Counted from the first letter of the stretch, positions 1 to 8,955 are shown. The stretch: DNA of 64,000 nucleotides from Thioclava sediminum (GCF_002020355.1 NZ_MPZV01000004.1:1-64000), one strand, 5' to 3'. Numbers and translations: made by a program. Notes: generated by a model not told the origin, from the sequence alone.

Positions 1-607
1 GATATGCTCCGGTCCGCATCGATCATCGACCAAACCGCCCGCATATCTCTTCAGATATCTATCAATGTCAAAGAGCGCGGAGACAAAATCAACCGGCCTC
101 GCCTCAATCCCTTGGGGCGCGCCTGCCAACCGTATCTCCAAAATTTCCTTCGCCTTCAGTCTCTTGCGATCCCTTCCGGCGCCCCGTTGCGGTGTGTGCC
201 GCTTCGGTGAGGCGGTATTTACGGATCACTCCGCGGAGTCGCAAGTGCCTTTTTCGAAAAACTGTCACTTTTCTCGAAAGAACTCACCAAACCACTGAAA
301 TCGCTACGCTTTAGATCGCACCGCAAAGGCACCCAATTCACACCAAACCAGCGCAGGGAAGAATCTTGCGCAAATCACCCACCCCCGCGAAACCTCCTGA
401 GGACCATGCCCCAAGGGCAGCACACCAAACCAACCGAGTCACCAGCGAAATGAACGGAATCGCACCGCCATCAATGCGATGAAGACGCCGAGCCAGAGCT
501 AGGCTCAGGGTCTATTGGTCGGCATGCATCCCCAGTGGCGGCCTCTTCCTGAGAACAGAACACCTGACCCACGGCGCATGACATTCATGCCGCGTGGGCC
601 CTTTGAA
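1..607. other. Left-edge stretch without a convincing gene
   Basis: No reading frame here looks like a real protein. Short frames at 4-298 are Arg/Pro/Ser-rich and resemble nothing I know, and the long plus-strand frame entering at 515 is the mirror of the flavin oxidase gene. A perfect 12-nt palindrome (ACTCCGCGGAGT) lies at 228-239 and is followed by a short T-rich run near 250, so an RNA end or terminator of a gene to the left is possible. No tRNA fold was recognised. Confidence 0.4.
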
Positions 608-2251
608 TCAATCGGCCAACCTGATCGGCCCGCGCTCGGGATAGAGGTCGCCGGGACCGGGGTTTGCCGCGGGGCTGCTGCCCCCGAGATGCGTCATGAT
701 CCCCCACACCGCATTGAGCGACGTCTGCACCGCACCTTCGACCCAGGCGGGGGTCCAGCTTACACCGTCCCCGGCGAGGAAAACGCCCTTCTGGCTTGCG
801 GCCATGTCTTGCTGCATGAAATGGCCATAGATGCGGTGGTTGTAACGATAGTGCCCCGGCAGGGCGCCCTTGAAGGCCCCGAGGAAGTTTTCGTCCGCCT
901 CCCAGCTCACGCAGATCGGCTGGCCGCGGATATGCGAGGCAATGTCGACGCCGGGGTAGATTTTGCCCAGCGCCTGCAGCGACAGTTCGACCCGGCGCTC
1001 CGCACTAAGCGGCAGCACCTTGAGCGCGTCGCTCATCCAAGCGTAGCTGAGACAGATCACACCGGGCCGGTCGGGTCCGTTGTCGAAGAAATAGGTGCCG
1101 CGCGTCAGCCGGTCGGTCAGCGTCATCGACATCAGCGGCTCGCCGGTTTCCGGATCGATGTCGTTCCAGAACGGCCGGTCGGTCATGACGAAGGTTTTCG
1201 CAGCCTGCATGTAGCGGGTCCGGTCGAGCGCCATCCACATCTTCTGATCGAACAGATCCTCTTCGGTCTCGATCGCCGTCGTCAGCAGGTGCGTCTGGCA
1301 GGTCGCCAGCACCGCCGCATAGTCGTTCTCGTTGCCCCATTGGTCGCGAAGCCGGATCATCTCGCCTGCGCGGCTCAGGGCGGTCGCCCGGCTGCGCGTC
1401 GCACCGCCATGCAGGCTCGCCAGCGTCGTGCCTTCGGGCCAATGCGCGCAGGCAGGCGCTGCGTTCCACAGGCGATGCAGGACAGTTTCCACCCCGCCCA
1501 CGATGTAGCGCTGATCGTCGTCGAGCCCGAGCAGGTTCACCCGCAGGATCTCCAGCATCGAGTTCGGGAAATCCGAGTCCCAGCCGCCAGTGCCGAAGCC
1601 GACCTGACCGAAAATCTCCCGGTGCGAGAAATCGAGCTTCTGGAACGCGTCGGAATGGGCCACGAAATCGTAGAAGGTGCGCTCGTCCCAATCTTGGACG
1701 AGCGGATCCCAGATCGCCTTGATGGCCCCAATGTCCTTGGCGCGCACCGCGGCTTGCAGGTCGGGAAAAGCCGCCTGGCTGCGCAGCGCTTCGTCATAGG
1801 CCTCTGCGATCTGATGGTATTGCTCGGGCAGGTCCTCGAGGCTGCGGGCGAAATGTCGTTGGCCTTCGAGCTCGATGACGGTCGACCCGGCGGCGGGCGT
1901 CAGCGGGTTGGGAAAGGGTCGGCTCTCGCATCCGACAAGATCGACATAGTGGTAGAACCCGCGCGAGGAGACGGGGAAGCGCATACCGCCAAGCTCCGCC
2001 ACGACCCCATCCGTTCCTTCGAAGCTCTGCGAGCGCAACCGCCCGCCGAACTGAGAGGACTCGTAAACCACCGGTCGCAGTCCCAGCTTCATCAATTCGT
2101 AGGCCGCGATTACCCCGGCCGCTCCGGCACCGATGATGGCGACCGGCGCGCCAAGTACATTCTTCGGAACCGTGCCGAGACCCGCGGGATGACTGATCCA
2201 GTCCTCGTAGGAAAAGGGGAAATCCGGTCCAAAGGCTGTCAATTGCTGCAT
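608..2251 (-). CDS. Flavin amino-acid oxidase/2-monooxygenase (IaaM/DavB-like)
   Basis: 547 aa. A FAD-binding Rossmann motif GAGAAG lies at residues 41-46 after a short leader (about 1-36). The family usually oxidises or oxygenates the alpha-amino group of an L-amino acid. Blocks such as AELGGMRFP, FGTGGWDSDFP and the C-terminal FAD block ending WVEGAVQTSLNA match the layout of tryptophan 2-monooxygenase (IaaM) and lysine 2-monooxygenase rather than generic monoamine oxidases, and the length fits (IaaM about 557 aa). AGGAG precedes the ATG. No signal peptide is seen, so it is probably cytosolic. The substrate cannot be read from sequence, and no amidase partner (IaaH/DavA) lies nearby. Confidence 0.8.
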   Translation of the reverse strand: MQQLTAFGPDFPFSYEDWISHPAGLGTVPKNVLGAPVAIIGAGAAGVIAAYELMKLGLRPVVYESSQFGGRLRSQSFEGTDGVVAELGGMRFPVSSRGFYHYVDLVGCESRPFPNPLTPAAGSTVIELEGQRHFARSLEDLPEQYHQIAEAYDEALRSQAAFPDLQAAVRAKDIGAIKAIWDPLVQDWDERTFYDFVAHSDAFQKLDFSHREIFGQVGFGTGGWDSDFPNSMLEILRVNLLGLDDDQRYIVGGVETVLHRLWNAAPACAHWPEGTTLASLHGGATRSRATALSRAGEMIRLRDQWGNENDYAAVLATCQTHLLTTAIETEEDLFDQKMWMALDRTRYMQAAKTFVMTDRPFWNDIDPETGEPLMSMTLTDRLTRGTYFFDNGPDRPGVICLSYAWMSDALKVLPLSAERRVELSLQALGKIYPGVDIASHIRGQPICVSWEADENFLGAFKGALPGHYRYNHRIYGHFMQQDMAASQKGVFLAGDGVSWTPAWVEGAVQTSLNAVWGIMTHLGGSSPAANPGPGDLYPERGPIRLAD

Positions 2252-2426
2252 AGCTGTCTCCTGCTCCGCCAGTCGTCACCGCAACCCGATGGATGCGGTA
2301 AAGAAGACCTCTACGAGAATGTCAGGGTCTGCAAGCGGGCATTCCGCGGGCGCTCGGGCCGGCGGGTTGACCAGATCGATCCGGCCTTTCAAGCCCGAGT
2401 CACCGCAGCGAAATCCGCGACGGCTC

Positions 2427-3041
2427 TCACCCGGGAGGCGCCATCGGGCCGGCGGCTTCCGTCGCCGCGATGTATCCCGGCTGCGCTCGCAGCGCCGCCC
2501 AATAGGCCGCGACCTTCGGATGATCCGCGAGCAGGTCGAACCGCGCCAACAAGGCAATGACATAGGACATCTGGATATCGGCCAGCATCGCCTTGTCGCC
2601 GAACAGCAGAGGCCCCGTACCGATCGCCCGTGCGATGAAATTGAGATGGGCATCAAGCGCCGCCTGCGCCTGAGCGGGGACCGGCTTGTCGCGAAAGGCT
2701 GGCAAAATCGCTTGCAGCACGACCTCGGCGAAGGAGCTCTCGACGTAATCGAGGAGCTCCTCGTGCTGCCAGAATTCCGGAGTGCCCCGCGGCGGTGTGT
2801 GGGTCTCGTCGCCGTATTTCGCGACGAGGTAGCGAAGGATCGTCGCGGACTCCGCGAGTATCCGATTGCCGTCCTCGATCACCGGAGACTTGCCCAAGGG
2901 GTGAACCCGGGACAGGGCCTCCGGCGCGCGAAAATTCTCGGTGCGCTGATAATCGACCCGGTGGCAAGGCTCGCCAAGATCGGCGAGCAGCCACAGCACC
3001 CGGGTCGCGCGGGAATAGTGCAGAGCGTGAAGCGTGATCAT
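2427..3041 (-). CDS. Glutathione S-transferase
   Basis: 204 aa, the usual GST size. The N-terminal thioredoxin-like half (about 1-80) carries the glutathione-binding pattern around LGKSPVIEDG and the E-S-A-T-I segment. An all-helical C-terminal half follows, with the ADIQMSYV helix. It would conjugate glutathione to electrophiles in the cytosol. Its ATG overlaps the TGA of the upstream aldehyde dehydrogenase by 4 nt (ATGA), so the two are very likely co-translated and may act together on reactive carbonyls. The exact GST class and substrate are not evident. Confidence 0.88.
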   Translation of the reverse strand: MITLHALHYSRATRVLWLLADLGEPCHRVDYQRTENFRAPEALSRVHPLGKSPVIEDGNRILAESATILRYLVAKYGDETHTPPRGTPEFWQHEELLDYVESSFAEVVLQAILPAFRDKPVPAQAQAALDAHLNFIARAIGTGPLLFGDKAMLADIQMSYVIALLARFDLLADHPKVAAYWAALRAQPGYIAATEAAGPMAPPG

Positions 3042-4414
3042 GGCAGGAACACCGCCTTGGCGTTGACGAATTCCTTCATGCCGAAGCCGCCATGCTCTCG
3101 CCCGTAACCGGAATCCTTCACCCCGCCGAAGGGCATGTTCGGATCGGCGGTCCCGAAGGAGTTGATCCGGACCATCCCGGTGTCGAAGTGATCGCGGGCG
3201 AGTTTGAGGGCGCGGTCTTCATCCTTGCTGAAGATCCCGCCGCCAAGGCCATAGCGGCTATCATTGGCGATGCGCATCGCATCCTCGTCATCCTTGGCGC
3301 GGATCACCGCAGCGACGGGACCGAAGATTTCGTCATCATAGGCGGGCATGCCGGGGACCACGTCGACCAGCACCGTCGCGGGGTAATAGGCGCCGGTGCC
3401 GCCCGGGGCCTCGCCACCGCAAAGAGCCTTTGCACCCTTGGCGAGGCTCTGCTCCACCTGCTCCTTCACGGTTTCGAACTGATCCTCGCTGGACAGCGGA
3501 CCAAGCTGGGTGTCGTCTTTCGTGGGATCGCCCATCTTCACCGCCTTCATCTGCTCGACGAAGGCCTCGACGAAGGTGTCATAGACCTTGTCCGCCACGA
3601 CAAAGCGCTTCGCCGACACGCAAGTCTCGCCGTTGTTATACAGCCGCCCCATCAGCGAAAATTTCACCGCCGTTTCGATATCGGCATCTTCCAGCACGAG
3701 ATAAGCGTCGTTCGATCCCAGCTCCAACACGGTCTTCTTCAGCGCCTTCGACGCCACGCTACCCACATGCCGACCCGCGCCGTCGCTGCCGGTCAGGGTC
3801 ACACCGCGCACCAGCGGATGCTCGATCAGATTGTCGCTGGTCTCGTGGTCGATCAGGATGACCTGGAACAGATCCTCCGGCAGCCCGGCCTCGATGCATA
3901 GCTCGCGCAGGCGCAGCCCGGAGCCGGTGCAGATGCTCGCATGTTTGAGCACGCAGGCGTTGCCCGCCATCAGGTTCGCCGCCAATACGCGCACCGGCTG
4001 ATAGAGCGGGAAGTTCCACGGCTGGATCGAGTAGATCACGCCGATCGGCTGAAAGGTGACGACACCACGCGATCCGTTAGCGCCGTGGGTGCGTTCCTCG
4101 TCGGCGAGCGCGTCGGGCCCGGTCTTCGCGGTATATTCAAAGATCGCGGCGCAGATCTCGACCTCGGCCTTGCCGTCCTTCAGAAGCTTGCCGGTCTCGC
4201 GCGTCATCAGCGCGGCCAGCTCCTCCGCATTCTCGCGGAGCTTCGCGGCGATCTTGGTCAGGTAGGGCGCGCGTTCGGAATGGGACAGCTTGCGCCACTC
4301 CAGAAAAGCGGACTGCGCGGCCTCGAGTTTCTCGACGGCCTCCTGCTCGGACATCAGCGGATAGGTCTGGATCGTCTCGCCCGTCGCAGGGTTGGTGGTG
4401 GTGATCGTGGACAT
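3038..4414 (-). CDS. NAD(P)-dependent aldehyde dehydrogenase (succinate-semialdehyde type)
   Basis: 458 aa. The start MSTITTTNP is chosen because GGAG lies just upstream and the family begins there; an in-frame extension to 4513 looks non-coding. Diagnostic motifs are the cofactor-loop motif LTGSDGAGRHVG, the general-base Glu in VLELGSN, and the catalytic Cys in NNGETCVSAKRF. The C-terminus has MPFGGVKDSGYGREHG. Overall it resembles the NAD-dependent succinate-semialdehyde/aldehyde dehydrogenase group (GabD/YneI-like). It oxidises an aldehyde to the acid in the cytosol. It is first gene of a two-gene unit with the GST and is divergent from the MDR oxidoreductase across a 328-nt gap. Confidence 0.88.
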   Translation of the reverse strand: MSTITTTNPATGETIQTYPLMSEQEAVEKLEAAQSAFLEWRKLSHSERAPYLTKIAAKLRENAEELAALMTRETGKLLKDGKAEVEICAAIFEYTAKTGPDALADEERTHGANGSRGVVTFQPIGVIYSIQPWNFPLYQPVRVLAANLMAGNACVLKHASICTGSGLRLRELCIEAGLPEDLFQVILIDHETSDNLIEHPLVRGVTLTGSDGAGRHVGSVASKALKKTVLELGSNDAYLVLEDADIETAVKFSLMGRLYNNGETCVSAKRFVVADKVYDTFVEAFVEQMKAVKMGDPTKDDTQLGPLSSEDQFETVKEQVEQSLAKGAKALCGGEAPGGTGAYYPATVLVDVVPGMPAYDDEIFGPVAAVIRAKDDEDAMRIANDSRYGLGGGIFSKDEDRALKLARDHFDTGMVRINSFGTADPNMPFGGVKDSGYGREHGGFGMKEFVNAKAVFLP

Positions 4415-4742
4415 GAGAACTCCTTCGATTTCACCAGGGAAACTTGCACCGCAGTCAGGGGTTCCAGCGCCCGCGACAGTAACGCGGCGTCTTTCGGCCC
4501 GCGAAACGGTCACCGCTGACCACGAAAACTTGTCTCAAGCCCGGCCTTGTCGCTCTCACCCGGGGCCAAGCATTTGAAGACCCCGGAAAAGACGCAGCGG
4601 AACGTAGCCGCGCGCCTTTTCGCTGCACGCTTTGCGGTCGCCTCGGACGCAGGGCGCTCTATCTGGCAAAGCAAGCGCGCCCTCGGAAACCCCTGGGCGT
4701 GAACCAACCTTTTCCCGACGACATTCAAATCTGGAGATCGAC
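4415..4742. promoter_or_regulatory. Divergent intergenic region between ALDH and MDR genes
   Basis: 328 nt separate two divergent starts, so both promoters should lie here. Shine-Dalgarno GGAG is visible in front of both genes (minus strand just above 4414; plus strand at about 4732). A GGAAC at 4600-4604 is followed 17 nt later by CGCT, which is not a good EcfG -10 element. No gene or clear operator was recognised. Confidence 0.4.
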
Positions 4743-5855
4743 ATGGCGACCACTGGCAAGCAACTGTTCACGACGCTGGAGGCAGACGGTACGCTCACCG
4801 TCGCGATCGAGGACGTGGACTTCCCCGATCCGACCGGCAATCAGGTCCTCGTGAAGATGGAGGCGGCCCCGATCAATCCGTCGGACCTCGCCATCCTCGT
4901 CGGCGCGGCGGATATGGAGAACGCGGAATATTCCCCCGGCAAATTCGTGGCCAAGATGCCCGAGCCGTTCAACGCGGGTTCGAAAGCACGGCACGGCCTC
5001 AAGCTGCCCGCCGGGAACGAAGGTGCAGGCACCGTTGTCGCGACCGGTGACAGCGACGCGGCCAAGGCGCTGATGGGACAACGCGTGTCCTGCGTGCCGG
5101 GCAACGCCTACAGCCAATATTGCATCGCCGATGCGCAGATGTGCCTGCCGCTGGGCGATCACTCCTCCGAGGAGGGCGCGAGCGCCTTCGTCAATCCGAT
5201 GACCGCGCTGGGGTTCGCCGAGAACGCCAAGATGGATAAGCAGGACGCGATCCTGCACACGGTCGGGGCGTCGAACCTCGGCCAGATGCTGACCCGCATC
5301 TGTCAGGAGGACGGGCTCGGACTGGTCAATATCGTGCGCAAGGACGATCAGGTCGATCTGCTCGAGAAGATCGGATCGACCCATGTCGTGAACTCGTCGC
5401 AGGATGACTTCATGCAGAAACTCAGCGCCGCGATCGACGACACCGGCGCGTTCTACGGCTTCGACCCGATCGGCGGCGGCCACGCGGTCGACAACGCCTT
5501 CAAGGCGATGGAGCAGGTCGCGGTGAGCCGGATGACGGAATACTCGCGCTACGGCTCGAACCAGCCCAAGCGGATGTTCATCTACGGTCGGCTCGACACC
5601 GGTCCGACGACGCTTTCCCCGAGCTATGGCTTCGGCTGGACGCTGTCGGGCTGGCTGCTGTTCCCGTTCCTGCAAGCGGCGGGGCAAGAAACCGTCGGCC
5701 GCATGCGCAAGCGCGTGCGCGACAATCTCACCACCACCTTCGCCAGCCATTACAAGACGCACGTCAATCTCGACGAGATGCTGACAAAGGAAGCCGTGAC
5801 CGATTACCGGAAGATGAAGACCGGAGAGAAATACCTCGTGACCCCCTGGTCCTGA
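4743..5855 (+). CDS. MDR-family zinc-type/quinone oxidoreductase
   Basis: 370 aa medium-chain dehydrogenase/reductase. The N-terminal GroES-like domain contains the NPSDLAILVG segment and LPAGNEGAGTVVATG. The nucleotide-binding half carries HTVGASNLGQM, an Ala/Gly-loop variant of the AXXGXXG motif. The structural and catalytic zinc-ligand cysteines of alcohol dehydrogenases are not evident, which favours the quinone oxidoreductase/enoyl reductase side. It would reduce a quinone or enone with NADPH. The ATG at 4743 follows GGAGATCGAC; the longer in-frame start at 4632 has no such support. Confidence 0.8.
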   Translation: MATTGKQLFTTLEADGTLTVAIEDVDFPDPTGNQVLVKMEAAPINPSDLAILVGAADMENAEYSPGKFVAKMPEPFNAGSKARHGLKLPAGNEGAGTVVATGDSDAAKALMGQRVSCVPGNAYSQYCIADAQMCLPLGDHSSEEGASAFVNPMTALGFAENAKMDKQDAILHTVGASNLGQMLTRICQEDGLGLVNIVRKDDQVDLLEKIGSTHVVNSSQDDFMQKLSAAIDDTGAFYGFDPIGGGHAVDNAFKAMEQVAVSRMTEYSRYGSNQPKRMFIYGRLDTGPTTLSPSYGFGWTLSGWLLFPFLQAAGQETVGRMRKRVRDNLTTTFASHYKTHVNLDEMLTKEAVTDYRKMKTGEKYLVTPWS

Positions 5856-5868
5856 TGATGCATCGCCG

Positions 5869-5897
5869 AAGTGGCCCGGATCGGTTCCGGGCCGCTT
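5869..5897. terminator. Hairpin after the MDR gene
   Basis: A 12-bp stem (AAGTGGCCCGGA with TCCGGGCCGCTT, one G-U pair) closes a 5-nt loop 13 nt after the MDR stop and 29 nt before the end of the convergent DUF4386 gene. There is no T-tract, so it may act as a stabilising or weak bidirectional terminator. Confidence 0.5.
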
Positions 5898-5925
5898 CGC
5901 CGGCAGTCGCGAGAACGGACCTTGG

Positions 5926-6648
5926 TCAGCTCACGCTCCGCCCGTGTCGGCGCGGCGGAAAAAGTAGCCTGAGGCAGAACGCAGTCTCTGCGAGGATCGT
6001 CACCCCGTATGCCGGAGCGAAAGCCGCCGAGAGGTCGGGGGCGAGAAACCGTATTCCGCTGCCAATCAGATAGACCAGACCGGCCAGCGCGAGCCCCACC
6101 CCGAAGGCTTTCGCGAAGAGGCCCGAGCGCCAGACCAGAACGCCCATCATCAGGCTGTTCACACCGAAGAAGACCAGCCCGAGATCGTAGCCATGGCCAT
6201 GCAGCTCGAGAAAGATCAGCGCCAGCGACTGAGCGTCGGCCACATCATGGGCGTTTGACAGAAGCAGCCAGGCCGTCTGCAAGGCCATCAGATTTGCCGC
6301 GATGAGGACGGCCTGAACCAGCCGAAATACCATCGCAGATAGAGCAAGACCCGGAGCGACGCTGCGAAAAATCAGATAGAGCAAGACGGCAAGCCCCGCA
6401 TCGCTCAGCGCCATGACCAGATCGGCGATGATCGCCAGCCGGAACTGGCCCGGCGCCGCCAGTATCGCTGCGGCCGTGCCTGCGGCATCTGAAAGGTCGA
6501 TCAGCGGAGCGCGCAGCCCAAGCTCCGCGCCGAGCCCCATGACGATGATGATGAGATATAGCAGCCCGGCGAGGCGCGACTTTCGGATCAGGTCGTCCGT
6601 CAGGGAAAGCTGGGCCACGAGGAAGCTCCTCCGTTGATTGACGCTCAC
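5926..6648 (-). CDS. DUF4386 family membrane protein
   Basis: 240 aa with about six hydrophobic segments, starting with the helix around LLYLIIIVMGLGAELG (about 30-45). The pattern of a conserved first helix, a long periplasmic loop and a terminal pair of helices is typical of DUF4386 proteins, whose function is unknown. It lies in the inner membrane by prediction. Its start overlaps the stop of the DMT exporter by 4 nt, so the two are co-translated. Confidence 0.75.
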   Translation of the reverse strand: MSVNQRRSFLVAQLSLTDDLIRKSRLAGLLYLIIIVMGLGAELGLRAPLIDLSDAAGTAAAILAAPGQFRLAIIADLVMALSDAGLAVLLYLIFRSVAPGLALSAMVFRLVQAVLIAANLMALQTAWLLLSNAHDVADAQSLALIFLELHGHGYDLGLVFFGVNSLMMGVLVWRSGLFAKAFGVGLALAGLVYLIGSGIRFLAPDLSAAFAPAYGVTILAETAFCLRLLFPPRRHGRSVS

Positions 6649-7544
6649 GCCGCTCTCGATTGCGCCACGTGCGACGGGCGGAAGCTATTGGCAACCTGCG
6701 GACGGTTCGCGCGCTGCCCGGCCCAGACCGAGATCAGAACGATAGCTGCGCCGCTCATCTGGAGCAACGACAGGCCCTGCCCCAGCCAGAGCCAGCCAAG
6801 GGTGACCGCCGTGACCGGGCTCATCATCCCCAGCATCGAAACCGCGCCGGGCTCGAGACGGGCAATGCCCCGGAACCAGATCGCATAGGTCGCGCCCGCC
6901 CCGATCAGGCCAAGCCAGATCAGACCTGACAGGTTCAGCGCGGTCAGCGGCGGCAGCGACGGCTCGACGATCAAAGCCAGCGGCAGCAGGATCAGCCCAC
7001 CTGCTGTCAGTTGCCAGCCGGTGAAACTCAGCGCCGAGACAGGCAGCTGCCATTTGCGGCTCAGCACGGTGCCCGCCGCCATCGACGCGGCCCCGCCAAT
7101 ACCCGCGATCACACCCACGGGATCGAGCGCGGCCTCTGGCCCCAGCAGAAGAAGCGCGACGCCCAGCACACCCGTCGCCGCAGCGGCAACCGCCCCGGCG
7201 CGCACCGGCGTGCCAAGCCAGCCGCGCGCCATGAGGATAACCATCATCGCCTGCAGCGAGCCGAGCGTCGCCGCGACCCCGCCGGGCAGACGATATGCCG
7301 CCACGAAGAGAAGGCTCCAGAACAGGGCGAAGTTCAGGCTGCCGAGGAGGAACGTGCGGCCAAGCCATGCACGCGGCGGCAGCGATCGCGTGAGTGCGAG
7401 CATCAACCCCCCCGCAGGCAAGGCGCGCAGCGCCGCAAGCGTAATGGGGTAGCCAGCGGGCAGCGCCTCGGTGGTGACGAGATAGGTGCTCCCCCAGATA
7501 GCCGGGGCGAGCGCCGTAAGAAGAATATCGGTGGTGCGTGACAT
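6645..7544 (-). CDS. EamA/DMT-family transporter
   Basis: 299 aa with about ten membrane segments in two EamA repeats (about 1-140 and 145-285), the normal size for RhaT/YdcZ-like metabolite exporters. Recognisable are the opening ALAPAIWGSTYLVTTEALP and the final hydrophobic repeat before a short basic tail. It probably exports an amino acid or other small metabolite across the inner membrane; the substrate is unknown. It is first gene of a unit with the DUF4386 gene. A (GA)11 simple repeat lies 31-52 nt upstream of its start. Confidence 0.85.
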   Translation of the reverse strand: MSRTTDILLTALAPAIWGSTYLVTTEALPAGYPITLAALRALPAGGLMLALTRSLPPRAWLGRTFLLGSLNFALFWSLLFVAAYRLPGGVAATLGSLQAMMVILMARGWLGTPVRAGAVAAAATGVLGVALLLLGPEAALDPVGVIAGIGGAASMAAGTVLSRKWQLPVSALSFTGWQLTAGGLILLPLALIVEPSLPPLTALNLSGLIWLGLIGAGATYAIWFRGIARLEPGAVSMLGMMSPVTAVTLGWLWLGQGLSLLQMSGAAIVLISVWAGQRANRPQVANSFRPSHVAQSRAA

Positions 7545-7574
7545 TGGGTGACTCGTATTCAGGGAGAAGCGCGC

Positions 7575-7596
7575 GAGAGAGAGAGAGAGAGAGAGA
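7575..7596. repeat. (GA)11 dinucleotide repeat
   Basis: Eleven uninterrupted GA units (TC on the coding strand of the DMT gene) lie in the presumed leader or promoter of the DMT exporter, between it and the P-loop kinase gene. Such tracts can change length by slippage; whether this one does is unknown. Confidence 0.9.
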
Positions 7597-7630
7597 AGAC
7601 GGGGCCTCGGGGCGGTATCGGTGCGCCGCG

Positions 7631-8128
7631 TTAGGGCCCTTCTGAATGCCTCACCTCATGGAAACCCTCCTCAGGCGTGGGTTCGACGAAATGGCGGGTG
7701 AACTGACGAAACTGGGCTTCGGAGATCTCGAACGGGTGATCCCCGCGATGATTGCGCGCCTGCATCCGCGCCAGGCACATAGCATCGGACACGTCGAGCA
7801 CATAAAGCTGATGCGCCGCATCGGTCTGGTCGAGGATACCGCGCAACCAGTCCCGCTGCGTGACGGTATTCGCCGGGAAATCGAGGACCACCGAAAGCCC
7901 CGCATTCAGCAGTTTCACCACATGCGACGCGACGACCCGCCGGAGCCTCGAAGAATAGTCGACGTAATCGGACGGTGACCGCAACGCATCGGCGAAAAGC
8001 ACATGGAGCCACTCGTCCTCGGCGATGAGTACCGTTCCGGGCGCACGCGCCAAGCGTGCCGCCAGACTGGATTTGCCAGAGGCGATCTTGCCGCACAGCA
8101 TGTAGAGGGTCGGAGATGGATAGGTCAT
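7631..8128 (-). CDS. Short P-loop AAA/zeta-like kinase
   Basis: 165 aa. Walker A is GKIASGKS at residues 13-20, and an acidic strand (VVLDFP) and an Arg-rich lid (MQARNHRGDHPFEIS) follow, as in AAA_33/zeta-toxin/chloramphenicol-phosphotransferase-like small kinases. It should phosphorylate a small molecule or nucleotide; the substrate is unknown. The ATG at 8128 has GAAGGTG upstream. A GTG nine codons earlier (8155) would overlap the DUF1127 stop as GTGA and is the alternative start. Confidence 0.75.
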   Translation of the reverse strand: MTYPSPTLYMLCGKIASGKSSLAARLARAPGTVLIAEDEWLHVLFADALRSPSDYVDYSSRLRRVVASHVVKLLNAGLSVVLDFPANTVTQRDWLRGILDQTDAAHQLYVLDVSDAMCLARMQARNHRGDHPFEISEAQFRQFTRHFVEPTPEEGFHEVRHSEGP

Positions 8129-8151
8129 TTTGGCACCTTCGGTCGGGTCGT

Positions 8152-8301
8152 TCACAGAAAGTGGCGCGGCGAGAGACAGGGACGCTCGGGCCAGGGCTCG
8201 AGCCCGATATCGCGCATCAGATAGGGCGAGAGATCGCGCGGCACGCGTCGCGGATGGAAGCGCCGATGCCGGAGACCACGGAACAACAAACGGATCTTCA
8301 T
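8152..8301 (-). CDS. DUF1127 small protein (49 aa)
   Basis: Found by reading the gap by hand. A 49-codon frame starts at 8301 with AGGAG 8 nt upstream and ends at 8152. It is Arg-rich, and its C-terminal half carries PRDLSPYLMRDIGLEP, the hallmark of DUF1127 proteins (LSDHLLRDIGL-type). Small DUF1127 proteins in alphaproteobacteria are linked to RNA and phosphate/carbon metabolism; the role here is unknown. It overlaps the alternative GTG start of the kinase, so the two probably share a transcript. Confidence 0.8.
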   Translation of the reverse strand: MKIRLLFRGLRHRRFHPRRVPRDLSPYLMRDIGLEPWPERPCLSPRHFL

Positions 8302-8313
8302 CAGGGGCACTCC

Positions 8314-8955
8314 TCAGGCGACGAGTTTCAGCGAGCTGCGCAGCTGTGCCGCGAGGTCTTCACGCGTCCCGTTCACGAGCCGCGCACCGGTTTCCCGGAC
8401 GATCAGCGCGGGAATGGAGCGGACCTGAAGCGCGCGGGCGCGTTGCCGATCGGCTTCGACGGCTTCGGTGGTGGCCGGATCGTCGAACGCCTCTGCGAAG
8501 GCCGCCGCCTCGAACCCGAGGCTTCGCGCGACGTCGCGCACGATGACCGGATCGGCGATGTTGCGGGCCTCGGTGAGATGCGCGCGCTGCAGCCGGTCGA
8601 ACATCTCCCAATGGGCGCCCTGCCCGCCCAGCGCCTCCGCGGCCTTGCATCCGAGCGCGGCGGTCATCCCGTGCGGATAGTCGAAATCAGCGGCCCGCAT
8701 GGCCGCGATATCGACAAGCTCCGGTCGGTCGCTGACCTCTCTACAGACCGCCCAATGCCCGAGGATGGTCTCACGGGCGGCTTCGGGGGAGCCCCAGCGC
8801 GCAGCCATTTCGGCGCGGTCTGCCTGCAGGACGAATGTGCGATGCCGGATGTCGAGATCGAACTCGGCGGCGAGGCTGCGCATCCGCGACGAGATGTTGA
8901 AACACCAGCAGCAGACCACGTCGTGAAAGAAATCGATGGTGAGCTTGGGCATCAC
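8314..8955 (-). CDS. DsbA-family oxidoreductase (FrnE-like)
   Basis: 213 aa DsbA/thioredoxin-fold protein. It starts directly with the beta-strand [15 protein letters not shown] and has no signal peptide, so it is probably cytosolic like FrnE. The redox motif region is C15-C16-W17-C18, an unusual variant of the DsbA CxxC spacing. The helical insertion (about 50-150) and the cis-Pro region VRSIPALIV are present. It overlaps WrbA upstream by 4 nt (ATGA), suggesting a joint role in redox or quinone stress. Confidence 0.82.
   Translation of the reverse strand: MMPKLTIDFFHDVVCCWCFNISSRMRSLAAEFDLDIRHRTFVLQADRAEMAARWGSPEAARETILGHWAVCREVSDRPELVDIAAMRAADFDYPHGMTAALGCKAAEALGGQGAHWEMFDRLQRAHLTEARNIADPVIVRDVARSLGFEAAAFAEAFDDPATTEAVEADRQRARALQVRSIPALIVRETGARLVNGTREDLAAQLRSSLKLVA

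Noticed and set aside
515-2560. Long plus-strand open frame of 681 codons
   Set aside because: It mirrors the flavin oxidase gene on the minus strand; it has a composition full of Arg/His/Gly and no known motif, as antisense frames of high-GC genes do.
4600-4630. EcfG-type promoter upstream of the MDR gene
   Set aside because: GGAAC is followed at 17 nt by CGCT and not CGTT, and no stress gene is nearby.
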